Source of the DNA: Paenibacillus terrae
GTDB lineage: Bacteria; Bacillota; Bacilli; Paenibacillales; Paenibacillaceae
Direction: 5' to 3'
Length of the DNA: 64,000 nt
Assembly (NCBI RefSeq): GCF_000943545.1
Contig: NZ_JTHP01000014.1
Location: 1-64,000, forward strand
Shown: one piece after another, positions 28,625-37,923 of the stretch
Position numbering within the stretch: the first letter of the stretch is position 1
Layout of the letters: every line of letters starts with the position of its first letter
The notes under the pieces: generated by a model
The model's input: only the letters and a program-made list of their open reading frames with translations
The model's database searches: none
Told to the model about the DNA's origin: nothing
Made by a program: the position numbers and the translations under genes

Positions 28625-29338
28625 TTAAACCTCTTTGTCTGCGATCGAACGGTAATTATCCGTTATCACTACCAATTGGCTCCCTTCTATATAAAAATCG
28701 TCTCCCGCTCTCCACGTATGGCTCTTTTTGTTCTGTCTCCGCTGGTATACATAATTGAAAGGAGATGTAGCATACGTTTTGAATCCCTTTTTTCTGCATT
28801 GCCTCAAAAAGGTTACATCCTCCCCGATTGAGCGGTCGGTGAAACGAACCTTTTTTAATACTTCCTTTTTAAATAGGATGGTACCACCTTGTACAAATTC
28901 TACATGTTTATTCGCTTCTTTAGGTGATCTGATCAAAAGCTTCTTGGAAGCACTCAAATAAACAAGACAAGAATGCTTGCCCACAATATCACTCTTGGTG
29001 CGCTTTAGCTCTTTAACCTGCTCTTTCAAGTAAAACGGAGAGTAGTAGTCATCATCATCAAATTTAGCGACCAAAGAGAGTCGGGCCCTCGTCATTCCAG
29101 CATTTAAACATTGCCCTAATGATATGTTTTCAGGAACTTGATATACGGTAACATGGACAGAGCCCCTAACGCGATTTCGGTATAACTGCAGGTTCATGCT
29201 GTCATTATTCAGAATGATAATAAGCTCTTTACTTTTATAACGCTGTCTTCTGTAATTTTGCAGAATGTTGTCAAAAAATTGCGGACGATTGGTACATGCA
29301 ATAATGGAAACACCATTTCTGGTCTCTTTTTTATTCAA
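28625..29338 (-). CDS. Glycosyltransferase family 2
   Basis: 237 residues, TTG start at 29338 behind AGAGGG. GT-A fold: GVSIIACTNRPQFFDN at the N-terminus, metal-binding acidic motif FDDDDYYSP at about 93-101, QGGTILFKKEVL, and IGEDVTFLRQC with the acidic base. Closest in style to the single-domain glycosyltransferases of Firmicutes that act on surface polymers or spore proteins. No membrane segment. Stand-alone. Confidence 0.85.
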   Translation of the reverse strand: MNKKETRNGVSIIACTNRPQFFDNILQNYRRQRYKSKELIIILNNDSMNLQLYRNRVRGSVHVTVYQVPENISLGQCLNAGMTRARLSLVAKFDDDDYYSPFYLKEQVKELKRTKSDIVGKHSCLVYLSASKKLLIRSPKEANKHVEFVQGGTILFKKEVLKKVRFTDRSIGEDVTFLRQCRKKGFKTYATSPFNYVYQRRQNKKSHTWRAGDDFYIEGSQLVVITDNYRSIADKEV

Positions 29339-29694
29339 GGGTCGCCCTCTTTTCTACTTGTTTGTCTTTCATCATATGAACAAGAATAGAATAGGGTGTA
29401 GGCTAATAGAGAAGTATAAAAAACAACACCTATACAATTCTCTCCTTTGGTACCATCTAAAATCTGTTTATACTGCTTTTGATGAATAAGACTACTCTTA
29501 CTATTGGTTGTATTACGCCAACAAAAGAAAAAAATCGTACATTAGGGCAACAGCCTAATGCACGATTGGGTAATATTAGCGAGGTAAGCAAAATCGGATG
29601 GAAACGGGCAGAGCAGCTGCTAAGTTCGCAACAGTATAGATGGCTTCTTACGGTATGCTGAGAGACCTTAAGAAGAATATTGAAAGGATATCAT
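29339..29694. other. Intergenic stretch
   Basis: No supported gene. A plus-strand frame at 29479-29661 is open, with no ribosome-binding site and no recognisable similarity. Confidence 0.35.
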
Positions 29695-29723
29695 TTGAAA
29701 ATATAAATATTATTGTTATTATA
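29695..29723 (+). promoter_or_regulatory. Promoter of the GT1 gene
   Basis: TTGAAA, 17 bases, ATTATA in a very AT-rich tract, 60 bases before the start codon. Confidence 0.5.
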
Positions 29724-29781
29724 GATAGAGAGATTCAGTGAAAACTGCGGTCTCTAACGATGCGTAAAGGAGTGATGATGA

Positions 29782-30969
29782 ATGCTACACATATTAATGG
29801 CTAACTTTCCGGCAGAAGGACATGTGAACCCTACGATAGGGATTACGCAGGCTTTTGCAGCACGGGGAGATCAGGTACATTACATTACAACTGAGAAATA
29901 CAAGGACAGACTCGAAGCAGTTGGAGCAACGGTTCACCTGCACCCCGATCTGATCAGGACTGCTTCCATCAACACTGCATCTCCGGCCGGATTGAACGCA
30001 TTTTTGAACATTCATATTCAAATTTCGCTGGACATATTGGCAATTACTCAGAAGTTATCCGAAAATATTGATTTTGACTTTGTATTCTATGATAGATTCG
30101 GAGCTGGTGAGTTAGTTAGAGATTATTTGAATATCCCAGGCATTGCTTCATCACCATCCTTTTTAATTTCAAATAATCGGATGGCTGGCAATCTCTTTAG
30201 CTCTGACGCAAAAGTGCCGTTTCAGCTTGATGAACATACCACGACTTCACTGCATCTCATGAAAGAAAGATTCGGGGTTGCTCCTGAGGATATGGTTCAA
30301 TTTATGAACAATTCAGGAGAGCTGAATGTGGTATATACCAGCCGATATTTCCAACCGGACGGTGACCGTTTTGGTGAGGAGAACCTTTTTATCGGTCCGA
30401 GCTTCCCTGAGCGCAAAGGGGAACATTCTTTTCCTTTGGATGTATTACAAAATAACAAGGTTCTGTATATTTCGATGGGCACGGTTTTGGATCATGTTGA
30501 AGACTTTTTTAACACCTGTATTGAAGCTTTTGCCGATTTTGAAGGCATCGTCGTGATTGCAGCTGGCGAGAAAGCTGACTTTACAAAAATCAATCCGGCC
30601 CCTGAGCACTTTATTATTTCTCCTTATGTTCCCCAACTGGAGGTATTACGTCATGCAGATGTATTTATTACTCATGGTGGAATGAACAGCGTGAATGAAG
30701 GGATTCACTTTAATGTTCCCTTGGTCGTACTGCCCCAGGACAAGGATCAACCGATGGTCGCACAGCGGTTAACGGAACTTCAAGCTGGCTATCGAATAAC
30801 CAAAGAGCATATCAATGCACATTCGTTAAGAGAGGCTGTACATGAAGTGATATCGAACGCAGCGTATAAAAAAGGCATACAAAAAATAAATGATAGCTTC
30901 CAGCAATCTGGCGGTACAGAAGAAGCCCTCGCAAAAATTGATGCTTATCTTCAAAAAGAACTCGCGTAA
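29782..30969 (+). CDS. GT1 glycosyltransferase, YjiC/macrolide-glycosyltransferase type
   Basis: 395 residues; ATG follows AAAGGAGTGATG. GT-B fold: N-terminal acceptor domain starting NFPAEGHVNPTIGI; C-terminal UDP-sugar domain with VLYISMGTV, FIISPYVPQLEVLRHADVFITHGGM and NEGIHFNVPLVVLPQDKDQP, where H-x-x-x-N-x-x-x-E and D-Q contact the nucleotide sugar. Relatives glucosylate macrolides, flavonoids and other small hydrophobic compounds, often for detoxification. Not linked to a biosynthetic cluster here. Confidence 0.92.
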   Translation: MLHILMANFPAEGHVNPTIGITQAFAARGDQVHYITTEKYKDRLEAVGATVHLHPDLIRTASINTASPAGLNAFLNIHIQISLDILAITQKLSENIDFDFVFYDRFGAGELVRDYLNIPGIASSPSFLISNNRMAGNLFSSDAKVPFQLDEHTTTSLHLMKERFGVAPEDMVQFMNNSGELNVVYTSRYFQPDGDRFGEENLFIGPSFPERKGEHSFPLDVLQNNKVLYISMGTVLDHVEDFFNTCIEAFADFEGIVVIAAGEKADFTKINPAPEHFIISPYVPQLEVLRHADVFITHGGMNSVNEGIHFNVPLVVLPQDKDQPMVAQRLTELQAGYRITKEHINAHSLREAVHEVISNAAYKKGIQKINDSFQQSGGTEEALAKIDAYLQKELA

Positions 30970-30985
30970 ATCGCGGGCTTTCATA

Positions 30986-31029
30986 CAAAAAAAGAGAAAC
31001 CCTACGTCATGGAAATGACCGGGTTTCTC
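30986..31029 (-). terminator. Terminator of the FN3/stalk gene
   Basis: Stem GAGAAACCC / GGGTTTCTC with an inner GTCAT hairpin; seven T follow on the minus strand, so it ends the minus-strand surface-protein transcript. Confidence 0.75.
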
Positions 31030-31080
31030 GACAAACTGAGTTCCAAATTATTTATTTTGAAATTGTTTTTACAGAAGCAG

Positions 31081-32949
31081 TTATTTTGTAATCGTGATTT
31101 GTTTGGATACAGCGTTATAGTTCACCTGATAGCCCGAAAGCTCGCTAATGACTCGTAATGGAACCAGCGTGTGCCCGTTAATAATAACCGGAGCTGTGAT
31201 GTTCGTCGAGTAATTCCGAGAGTTGTTTAACTCGTACACTGCAAGGGTCGAATTCTTGACTTGAAGCACCACTTGTTTGCCATCGGTAAGGCGATTCATG
31301 ATAATCTTTTTGGTCGCTTTATCATAGTTCACTTGGTAACCCACCCGTTCACCGATAAAGCGCAGCGGGACCATCGTTACCCCATTTATTACTCGTGGTG
31401 CCTGAGCCATCGTCGTAGTACGACCATCGACATAAGCTGATGTAGCTCCTGGTGTCAGGGTGAACGAAGTTGAATATGAGGAAAACGCATTGTTAGAGTA
31501 TGAAGACGCTGTGCCAGAAGTCGATGTAGTTGAGCTTGTCCCGGTCGATGAACTACTGGTACCAATCGCTCTATTGCGAATAGCTTCCAGCCGATCCAGA
31601 AGATCGCTTTTACGTGTCCCGCTCGGCAGATCACTGATTGCGTCTCTGGCAGATCGCCAGTCGGAGGCATTCAGACTGTTTTCCGCAATTCGCATCAAAT
31701 CTCTTGCTTTCTCATAGTTCGATGAACTAGATGATGACGAGGAATAACTATAACTATCTGCACGTTCTGAGATCTTTACACCGCTAGATTCCCTTCCACT
31801 GCTATTTACGCTTGTAACCTTAATCTCATACCAGCGTCCTTCACGTAAATCCGTAATTTTGTAGGATTCAGAGGATGTAGTGCCCCTATAATCACCGTCA
31901 ACATATATTTTCACTTTTTCGGCTTGACTCGGCATATCGTACGTAATTTTGATCCAGGTATCACTCTTGCTATCTACTTCAAGATTGGATACTTCCGACG
32001 AATTGGAGGACGTGCTGTTTGTTGTGGCAGTCAGCCCCACACCGGAGGACAATGCACCTGTGCTTCGCTTGGACCTGATCATAAACGTGTATGTCTGGCT
32101 TGCCGAAAGATTGTTGAATGTATAAGATGTTCCTGTTGAATCGGTTACCAGTTGTCCGTCCTTATACAGATTGACCGTACTAATTCCGCTGGGCCTCGTC
32201 CAGGAAACAGTAACGCTATAGTTATTAACTGATGTCACTGAAGCTCCTGTTACTTCTGGCACTGTATCGACGGTGAGCGCTGTAGTCGTAACCGGAATAC
32301 TGACCCCTCCAGATATGTTGCCGGATTTGTCCACTGTTTTAACGGTTACCTTATAATTTGTCGAAGCAATCAATCCACTGAACGTATAGGACGTCCCTGT
32401 AGTTCGCTGCACCTCTTTGTCATTTAAATAGATAATGGCTTGGCTCAGGTCAGCATCCTTCGGCAATATATAATTCACAGTAAAAGCGTTGTAACCCACA
32501 TTCGTCGCTGTCAGCCCGCTTACCTCTCCTGGTGGTGTCTTATCTACAGGAGCATCAACGGAAGCTGTTTTAGTCTGTACTGTAGTACCTTGAGATTCAT
32601 TACCACTCTTACCCACCGTCTTCACTCGGAAGGTATATGTCGTATTCGGCTGTAAGCCGCTCAGCGTATAAGAGTTACTTAGGATGTTATCTACATACAC
32701 GTCGGTGCTGACACCGATCACCTTTACATGGTCAAAATTGATGTCCGACGGGTTGGTCCAAGACAAATTCACCCTTGTTGTATCTAACGGAACCGCTATC
32801 AGATTGCTCACCTCTGCTGGTGCAATACTCAGAGCAGCGGATTGGCTCGCCACCGCATCCGTCCCTCCCCAGATACCATATCCCGTATTTAAAATCAGTG
32901 TAGCCGTTGCGAACGGAGCCATCCATTGGCGCAAACGCTTCTTATTCAT
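31081..32949 (-). CDS. Secreted FN3-repeat protein with copper-amine-oxidase-type stalk domain
   Basis: 622 residues; start at 32949 with AAGGAGAG upstream. Signal peptide (basic KKRLRQW then ATATLILNTGYGIWG…AVASQ). Four fibronectin-III-like repeats at about 40-390, each with the W-x-x-P and YTFSGL/YTFRVKT pattern; a Ser-rich linker (YSYSSSSSSSSNYEKA) with a helical segment (RSARDAISDLPSGTR); and a C-terminal copper_amine_oxidase N-terminal domain pair (PRVINGVTMVPLRFIGERVG, APVIINGHTLVPLRVISELSG), a wall-associated module common in Paenibacillus. No enzymatic domain, so adhesion or binding is likely. Confidence 0.88.
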   Translation of the reverse strand: MNKKRLRQWMAPFATATLILNTGYGIWGGTDAVASQSAALSIAPAEVSNLIAVPLDTTRVNLSWTNPSDINFDHVKVIGVSTDVYVDNILSNSYTLSGLQPNTTYTFRVKTVGKSGNESQGTTVQTKTASVDAPVDKTPPGEVSGLTATNVGYNAFTVNYILPKDADLSQAIIYLNDKEVQRTTGTSYTFSGLIASTNYKVTVKTVDKSGNISGGVSIPVTTTALTVDTVPEVTGASVTSVNNYSVTVSWTRPSGISTVNLYKDGQLVTDSTGTSYTFNNLSASQTYTFMIRSKRSTGALSSGVGLTATTNSTSSNSSEVSNLEVDSKSDTWIKITYDMPSQAEKVKIYVDGDYRGTTSSESYKITDLREGRWYEIKVTSVNSSGRESSGVKISERADSYSYSSSSSSSSNYEKARDLMRIAENSLNASDWRSARDAISDLPSGTRKSDLLDRLEAIRNRAIGTSSSSTGTSSTTSTSGTASSYSNNAFSSYSTSFTLTPGATSAYVDGRTTTMAQAPRVINGVTMVPLRFIGERVGYQVNYDKATKKIIMNRLTDGKQVVLQVKNSTLAVYELNNSRNYSTNITAPVIINGHTLVPLRVISELSGYQVNYNAVSKQITITK

Positions 32950-33146
32950 GATCGATGCTCTCCTTGATAACAATATGTATTTGTCTAACCAGTAAGCAAG
33001 CTTACAAAAATCTACTGCTGTAATACATCATTGGGAATATCTGGCACGAGCAGTAGGTGTCCATTTAATAGTTATCGGAATATTTATAGGAAATGTTTAG
33101 ACTGATCCACTCCATTGAGTTGTACTTCCGTTCCTAGACTAACAGT

Positions 33147-33182
33147 ACAAGCTCTTGCCCCAATAGAAGAACAAGGACTTGT
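33147..33182. repeat. Inverted repeat of the 6-7 kb family, copy E
   Basis: ACAAGCTCTTG…ACAAGGACTTGT, followed by ATACATAAAAA. Aligned from ACAAG, its length and ACTTGT position are identical to copies A and B 27 kb away. It lies exactly behind the thiM terminator. Confidence 0.65.
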
Positions 33183-33186
33183 ATAC

Positions 33187-33212
33187 ATAAAAAGACCGCG
33201 CCCAGCGCGGAT
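33187..33212 (-). terminator. thiM terminator
   Basis: CCGCG CTGGG CGCGG stem-loop followed by TCTTTTT on the minus strand, 30 bases past the thiM stop. Confidence 0.8.
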
Positions 33213-33244
33213 ACCAAAGATAATCGTATGATTTATGCTTGATT

Positions 33245-34063
33245 TCAGAATATCCGATCTAGCGGGCGCACCCTACCGTACTGGCGCACATCGTCCGGCG
33301 TTATAGCGAACAGCATATTAAGCAGCTCGATCTGAAAGCTTCCTGGTCCTTCCGTGCCTTTTCGTTCCGCTGCCATTTCAGCAGCAACGCCATATACAGC
33401 AAGCGCTGCCATACCAGCAGTAAGCCTGTCGTTTTCGACAGCAGTGAAAGCGCCCAGTACCGAAGTTAATAGGCAACCAGCCCCCGTAACTTTGGTAAGC
33501 AGGCTATGGCCATTTTCAATGATCCACCCTATACGGCCGTCGGTAATGACGTCTTCTTTGCCGGTGATTGCAACAATGGTATTCAGTTGATGGGCTGCTT
33601 TGACTGCAAGTTGTGAAATATTCAAATCACCTGTTTCTCCAGCATCGACACCTTTAATCTGCATGTCTTCGCCAATGATTTGTGCAACTTCAGCAGCGTT
33701 ACCACGAACAATATCCACCTTGACCCGATCCAGAATACGGAGGGCGGAGGCTGTGCGGAATGGAGTCGCTCCCGCACCCACGGGATCTAGCAGCACGGGT
33801 ACCCCATGTTCATTAGCCGATAAACCAGCCACAATCATAGACTCTACGAGTTCTTCATTTAACGTACCGATGTTAAGTACAAGCGCCCCCGCAATACGGG
33901 CCATATCTGCGACTTCCTCTTTGGCGTATGCCATAACTGGTGAAGCACCGAGCGCGAGCAGTCCGTTCGCCGTGAAATTGGTGACGACCACATTGGTTAT
34001 ATTGTGAATGAGCGGATTCGTATCCCGCATATTTTGTAGCAACAATGCCATTTTATCTAACAC
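33245..34063 (-). CDS. thiM: Hydroxyethylthiazole kinase
   Basis: 272 residues. Phosphorylates the thiazole alcohol for thiamine salvage. [18 protein letters not shown] substrate loop, [22 protein letters not shown]-type motif ([12 protein letters not shown]), and the anion hole with catalytic Cys [12 protein letters not shown]. The GTG at 34063 is preferred as start: AGAAGG sits seven bases upstream, and 5' extension has no ribosome-binding site. No thiE, thiD or tenA follows, so it is a lone salvage gene, controlled by the TPP riboswitch upstream. Confidence 0.93.
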   Translation of the reverse strand: MLDKMALLLQNMRDTNPLIHNITNVVVTNFTANGLLALGASPVMAYAKEEVADMARIAGALVLNIGTLNEELVESMIVAGLSANEHGVPVLLDPVGAGATPFRTASALRILDRVKVDIVRGNAAEVAQIIGEDMQIKGVDAGETGDLNISQLAVKAAHQLNTIVAITGKEDVITDGRIGWIIENGHSLLTKVTGAGCLLTSVLGAFTAVENDRLTAGMAALAVYGVAAEMAAERKGTEGPGSFQIELLNMLFAITPDDVRQYGRVRPLDRIF

Positions 34064-34121
34064 AAAAAAACCTTCTTTCTTCAGGAACCTGTGAAAGACT
34101 GTTGGCTTATACATATGTATG

Positions 34122-34215
34122 CACTTATATCCCTACGCTGGCATTATCCAACAGGTTCACACGGTCTACGACGGTTTAGTCGTACTCTCAGCCTACTTCC
34201 ACAGGCTCCCGTTAT
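34122..34215 (-). ncRNA. TPP riboswitch (THI element)
   Basis: Minus strand reads ACGGGAGCCTG…GTAGGCTGAGAG, then GTGTGAACCTGTTGG, ATAATGCCAGCGTAGGGA: the CUGAGA, GAACCUG and UAAUGCCAGCGUAGGGA signatures of the thiamine pyrophosphate aptamer in order. A short T-rich stretch precedes it. The P3 extension (GTACGACTAAACCGTCGT) is a perfect stem. Located about 60 bases before the thiM start, so control is likely at translation or by a terminator not obvious here. Confidence 0.95.
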
Positions 34216-34509
34216 ATTTTTTTTAATGTTACGGGTTCGTCATACAAAAATCAATAGGTAATTGCCATAAAGTCATTGATCGCAAAATTTTTTGATTATG
34301 TACGAAACGTTTGGAGGTTTACTTTTTGGACAAATCTATCGCCTCCTCCCCGTCTGCTGTTGTAGCCGCTGATGGATCGGGTGACTACCTTTCTCTAATT
34401 GAAATCGTGTTTATTTTAATCAAAATTTAGGCACTTATGTTCAGTATTTCTTATGTATAGAGGGCAATAATTTTTTGAAATAATATTGCCCTAAGAAAAA
34501 ATTTTATGC
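34216..34509. other. Intergenic stretch
   Basis: Promoter region for the riboswitch transcript and a gap to the rhodanese remnant; no genes. Confidence 0.4.
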
Positions 34510-34671
34510 TTATACTGTTGTATCTGTCCACTCATTCATGCCACCGATCATATTAACCGCATTAAAGCCTTTTTCGCCAGGTAATTCACATGCCAGCCCG
34601 CTGCGGTTTCCGCCTCTGCATACCATAATCGTTTCTTGCTTTGGATCAAGCTCGTGTTGTCTTTCCAGCAA
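34510..34671 (-). pseudogene. Rhodanese, N-terminus deleted
   Basis: A 53-codon frame beginning TTG after a strong AAGGAGG. It contains only the second half of a single-domain rhodanese: IMVCRGGNRSGLAC (active-site Cys loop) and GFNAVNMIGGMNEW. The first 45 residues or so of the domain are missing while the ribosome-binding site remains, so an internal deletion is likely. It was the last gene of the sulfur operon. Confidence 0.65.
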
Positions 34672-34685
34672 CGAAAATGACCTCC

Positions 34686-34952
34686 TTAACGGCTTTTTAC
34701 GAGAAGCTGAATCGCTTCCTTAACAAGTTTATCTGTATCTCCACCAGCTTCTTGCTCTTCCAATATACAACGTTGCAGATTCTCTGCCACGATTTGGGCA
34801 ATAGCTTTATCTGATGCGTTGCGTACGGCAGATAACTGGCTTACTACGTCCTTGCAGGACTGTCCTTCATCCATTAAACGAAGTACCCCACGCACCTGAC
34901 CCTCAATTCTTCTCAGGCGCGTTTTCAGTTCATCACTATAATTGTAATCCAT
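34686..34952 (-). CDS. cstR: CstR-type persulfide-sensing repressor (CsoR/FrmR family)
   Basis: 88 residues from the ATG at 34952. Helical DUF156 repressor: RIEGQVRGVLRLMDEGQSCKD, then SAVRNASDKAIAQIVAENL. C33 and C62 are present, while the His and third Cys of the copper-binding CsoR set are missing, which is the CstR pattern: Cys pair reacting with persulfides. Encoded in the operon with rhodanese, TusA, DsrE and TauE proteins, and an ATACCC-n4-GGGTAT operator lies at the operon start. Confidence 0.8.
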   Translation of the reverse strand: MDYNYSDELKTRLRRIEGQVRGVLRLMDEGQSCKDVVSQLSAVRNASDKAIAQIVAENLQRCILEEQEAGGDTDKLVKEAIQLLVKSR

Positions 34953-35028
34953 AAGGTATAGACTCCTTTTTGATTTAATCATATACATGTATAGGTATAT
35001 TATAAACCAAAAAAATAATTAGGACACC

Positions 35029-35517
35029 CTAAATGAATAGATTTACCTTGCCCTGCGAAGCATCCCCCAGGTAGGCAGCTACTCCGGCATATTCCAAACC
35101 GTCCATCATCTCTTCCTGTTGCAGTCCTAGCAGATCCATGGTCATGGTACAGGCCACCAGCTTGATCCCCTGTTCTTGCGCCAGCTCGATAAGCTGCGGA
35201 AGGGAAAGCGCATTATGCTTTTTCATGACATGCTTGATCATCTGCGGGCCGAGTCCTGCAAAATTCATTTTGGACAATGCAAGCTTTTGGGGTCCACGCG
35301 GCATCATCCAGCCAAAGGCTTTTTCGAGTACCCCCTTATTCGTGCGTACGAGTTCCTCCTTACGCAGCGTGTTTAGCCCCCAAAACGTGAAGAAGATGGT
35401 CACTTCATGGTCGTAAGCTGCCGCACCATTCGCGATAATAAATGCAGCGATAGCCTTATCCAGCTCCCCGCTGAATAATACGATGGTAGTTTTTTGCTGA
35501 GTATGTTCCTGATTCAT
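35029..35517 (-). CDS. DsrE/DsrF-like sulfurtransferase family protein
   Basis: 162 residues of the DsrE fold: TTIVLFSGELDKAIAAFIIANGA, then TIFFTFWGLNTL, and a late Cys in KLVACTMTMDLLGL, the likely persulfide carrier. This group (peroxiredoxin-family/DrsE) accompanies TusA and rhodanese proteins in persulfide-handling operons. Between TauE and cstR on the same strand, 34 bases after tauE. Confidence 0.85.
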   Translation of the reverse strand: MNQEHTQQKTTIVLFSGELDKAIAAFIIANGAAAYDHEVTIFFTFWGLNTLRKEELVRTNKGVLEKAFGWMMPRGPQKLALSKMNFAGLGPQMIKHVMKKHNALSLPQLIELAQEQGIKLVACTMTMDLLGLQQEEMMDGLEYAGVAAYLGDASQGKVNLFI

Positions 35518-35551
35518 CCTGTAAGCTCCTTTTTCACTACAACTTTCTTAT

Positions 35552-36253
35552 TTAAACTCCTAAAATGGAACTCCAAATTTTAATGGCAGTAAGAAGGATC
35601 AATACCACTAAACTGTATCGCAAAATAACTGGATTGATTTTCGCACTCCATTTGGATCCCAGAGGTGCGCCGATCAAACTCCCCAATACCGTAAAAGCAG
35701 TTACGATAATCGGAATATGGCCCGTTGATATTTTGCCAATCACACCGCCAATGGCCGAAATGAACACAATAGCAAGTGAGGATGCAATGGTCGTTCGGGT
35801 AGGAATCTTGAGCACGGTTAACATAATGGGAATTAAAATGAATGCCCCTCCTGCACCTACGACGCCTGATATGATACCGACCAAAAAGGCAGACCCCACC
35901 GCGATCCATTTGTTAAACGTAATTTCGCTTGTGGATTGTTCGTGTTTCCCTTTATTTGAAATAAGCAGCATAATGCTTGTGCCCATATACAAGACAAGTC
36001 CCTTATGCACAAGGGAAGGCTCGGCTTTTCTACTGCGAAAGGCTAATACTCCCGCTAATGAAGCAAAGAAGACCTGAAACATGCTAATCGTGGACACTTC
36101 TTGCGCTGAAAAATGCGCTACGCCCAAGCCAGCCGGGACAAAAAGCAATAACGGATAATTGATAATGGCTCCGCCTATACCCAGCAAACCGGAAAAGAAT
36201 GATCCGATCAGACCCAGAAGCACCATAATTCCATACAGAAGAATATCCATCAC
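35552..36253 (-). CDS. TauE/SafE-family sulfite/sulfur-anion exporter
   Basis: 233 residues, about seven transmembrane helices, with the family repeat GLIGSFFSGLLGIGGAIINYP near the N-terminus and GIISGVVGAGGAFILIP in the second half. Membrane exporter of sulfite or sulfoacetate-like anions in this family; in cst-type operons it is thought to export the sulfite or thiosulfate produced. Same operon. Confidence 0.88.
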   Translation of the reverse strand: MMDILLYGIMVLLGLIGSFFSGLLGIGGAIINYPLLLFVPAGLGVAHFSAQEVSTISMFQVFFASLAGVLAFRSRKAEPSLVHKGLVLYMGTSIMLLISNKGKHEQSTSEITFNKWIAVGSAFLVGIISGVVGAGGAFILIPIMLTVLKIPTRTTIASSLAIVFISAIGGVIGKISTGHIPIIVTAFTVLGSLIGAPLGSKWSAKINPVILRYSLVVLILLTAIKIWSSILGV

Positions 36254-36262
36254 GCACCCACT

Positions 36263-37167
36263 TTAGTTGTCATGTACGGCACAGCGGTTAGGTCCCATTT
36301 CCATGTCTCGCTGTTCTTCTTCCGTAGGTGTTATTTTTCCCATGTTGGTCTGCCGAATTTCTTGATAGGCGTTAGGGTGCTCTGGTAAGTTAGCAGTTAC
36401 TCTATTTCTGAATCCAGTCTCACTTTGCAGGTTTAAACCCGGATTCATCTGGTAAGGCTCTGCTAATCGTGCGTGAACGTTACCGCCTTCACCCAGCTCC
36501 GTGATGCTGCCAAAATGCGCAGGAAGTACGATCAAATCTTCCGGCAAATCCTTGTAACGGGTATAAAGTGTGGTGTGCAGGTCGCCAACCCAATCCTCTG
36601 CTTTCTCCGCCAAATCTGGACGGCCAATGGATTGAATGAATAAAATGTCTCCGGTCAGCAGATATTGCTGATCCACAATGAGGGATGTGCTGCCGATGGT
36701 GTGACCAGGAGAGTAAATCGGCTGGATGTTAATCGTTGTATTACCAACCGTAATGGCATGACCATCTTCCAGCTTGGCATAATCAAAGGTCAGCTCTTCA
36801 GCGTCTTTGGATGGCAGCCAATAGGTTGCCCCTACGCTCTCCGCCAGCTTTTCATCCCTCCTTGAAGGTAAAATAGTTGGGTCCGCCCAGCTGCAACCAA
36901 CTGTTCCGCGACAAATATAGAAGACCCTTCCTTGGCGCAGATGACTAACACGGGTTCGTTATCGGGAATTTGCTCCAGTACATGGCCAACGCCATCCAGC
37001 AAATCGAAATACGGAAGGTTGATAATCTCAATCTGTTCGCCTTCCACCTTCCAATTGTTAAAATCACTCTCGTTACGGACATCTACAATAAAGAGACGTT
37101 CTTGGTTTAAAATGATTTTAGTCAATTCCTGCGCTGTCATGACGTTGATTCCTGTTGTCGAAGTCAT
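36263..37167 (-). pseudogene. Rhodanese-MBL persulfide-dioxygenase fusion, internally deleted
   Basis: N-terminal 110 residues form a rhodanese domain with Cys77 in [11 protein letters not shown], ending YLQGGMKSW. At about 36835 the sequence switches frame straight to the second half of a metallo-beta-lactamase domain ([53 protein letters not shown]). The missing piece contains the H-x-H-x-D-H iron-binding motif of persulfide dioxygenases (CstB/ETHE1-like). Start overlaps the previous gene by four bases. Inactive as a dioxygenase; a free rhodanese domain may still be made. Confidence 0.8.
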
Positions 37168-37751
37168 ATGGTTTCGCTCCCCTCAGTTGCACCTGTCCAT
37201 GCGGATATGCCTAAAAGCACATTTTTGACGTTTTGGGCGCCTTTGGCTGCTAATTGCTGGCAGGCCAGATCACTACGGATTCCGGTACGGCAAATCACTA
37301 CGATCTCTTCATCTACATTTAGCTCACCGAGTCTGCTTTCCAGTTCTCCGAGAGGAATGGATTTTGAGCCAGGGATACGTTTGAAAGCAAATTCCGCGGG
37401 TTCACGGACATCCAGCAACGTTATTTTCTCGTTTGCGGATAGTTTCGTCTGCAAATCTTCGTGGCTTATCGTCCATGGAAAGGTCTGTTCTTCCTTCGTT
37501 TCATCGGGATTGGATTTACGTAAATAATGCTGCATCACATCTCCCGATTGAAGAGTGCCTAAATATTGATGTCTGGTGTTTTGGGCCCAGCTCTGTAAAT
37601 CGGCTAATGAGCCTTTGTCCGTGGCTTGAATTTCAATAACCTGCCCGGTATTGAGCTCATTCATGGCTTTTTTCGTTTTGACAATGGGCATGGGGCAAGC
37701 AAGTCCTTTGCAATCCAGAATTTGATCTGCTTGGATGTTAGTTGATGACAT
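37164..37751 (-). CDS. TusA-rhodanese fusion (CstA-like)
   Basis: 195 residues. TusA domain at 1-75 with LDCKGLACPMPIVK (sulfur-carrier Cys19, C-P-M-P), then a rhodanese domain at about 95-190 with LLDVREPAEFAFKRIPGS and active Cys154 in VVICRTGIRS. Domain order is TusA first; the staphylococcal CstA has rhodanese, TusA and DsrE, here DsrE is a separate gene. First gene of the operon, directly behind the CstR operator, so it carries and relays persulfide sulfur. Confidence 0.88.
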   Translation of the reverse strand: MSSTNIQADQILDCKGLACPMPIVKTKKAMNELNTGQVIEIQATDKGSLADLQSWAQNTRHQYLGTLQSGDVMQHYLRKSNPDETKEEQTFPWTISHEDLQTKLSANEKITLLDVREPAEFAFKRIPGSKSIPLGELESRLGELNVDEEIVVICRTGIRSDLACQQLAAKGAQNVKNVLLGISAWTGATEGSETI

Positions 37752-37810
37752 TGTACATACCTCCGCTTATTTTTTTGAGGGGAATGTAATCTAAAATTTT
37801 CATTATACAT

Positions 37811-37856
37811 ATACCCCTATGGGTATTAGGATAGCGAAGCGTACGCTCCTTGTCAA
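37811..37856 (-). promoter_or_regulatory. Promoter and CstR-type operator
   Basis: Minus strand -35 TTGACA (37851-37856), 17-base spacer, -10 TATCCT (37828-37833). The palindrome ATACCC-CTAT-GGGTAT (37811-37826) overlaps the transcription start and fits the G-tract operator of CsoR/CstR repressors. Confidence 0.8.
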
Positions 37857-37923
37857 CCTAATTTAGCAGTTGGTATTCACAGGTGCACGAATGAGTACAC
37901 TTGATATAGCCTCATCATAGATA

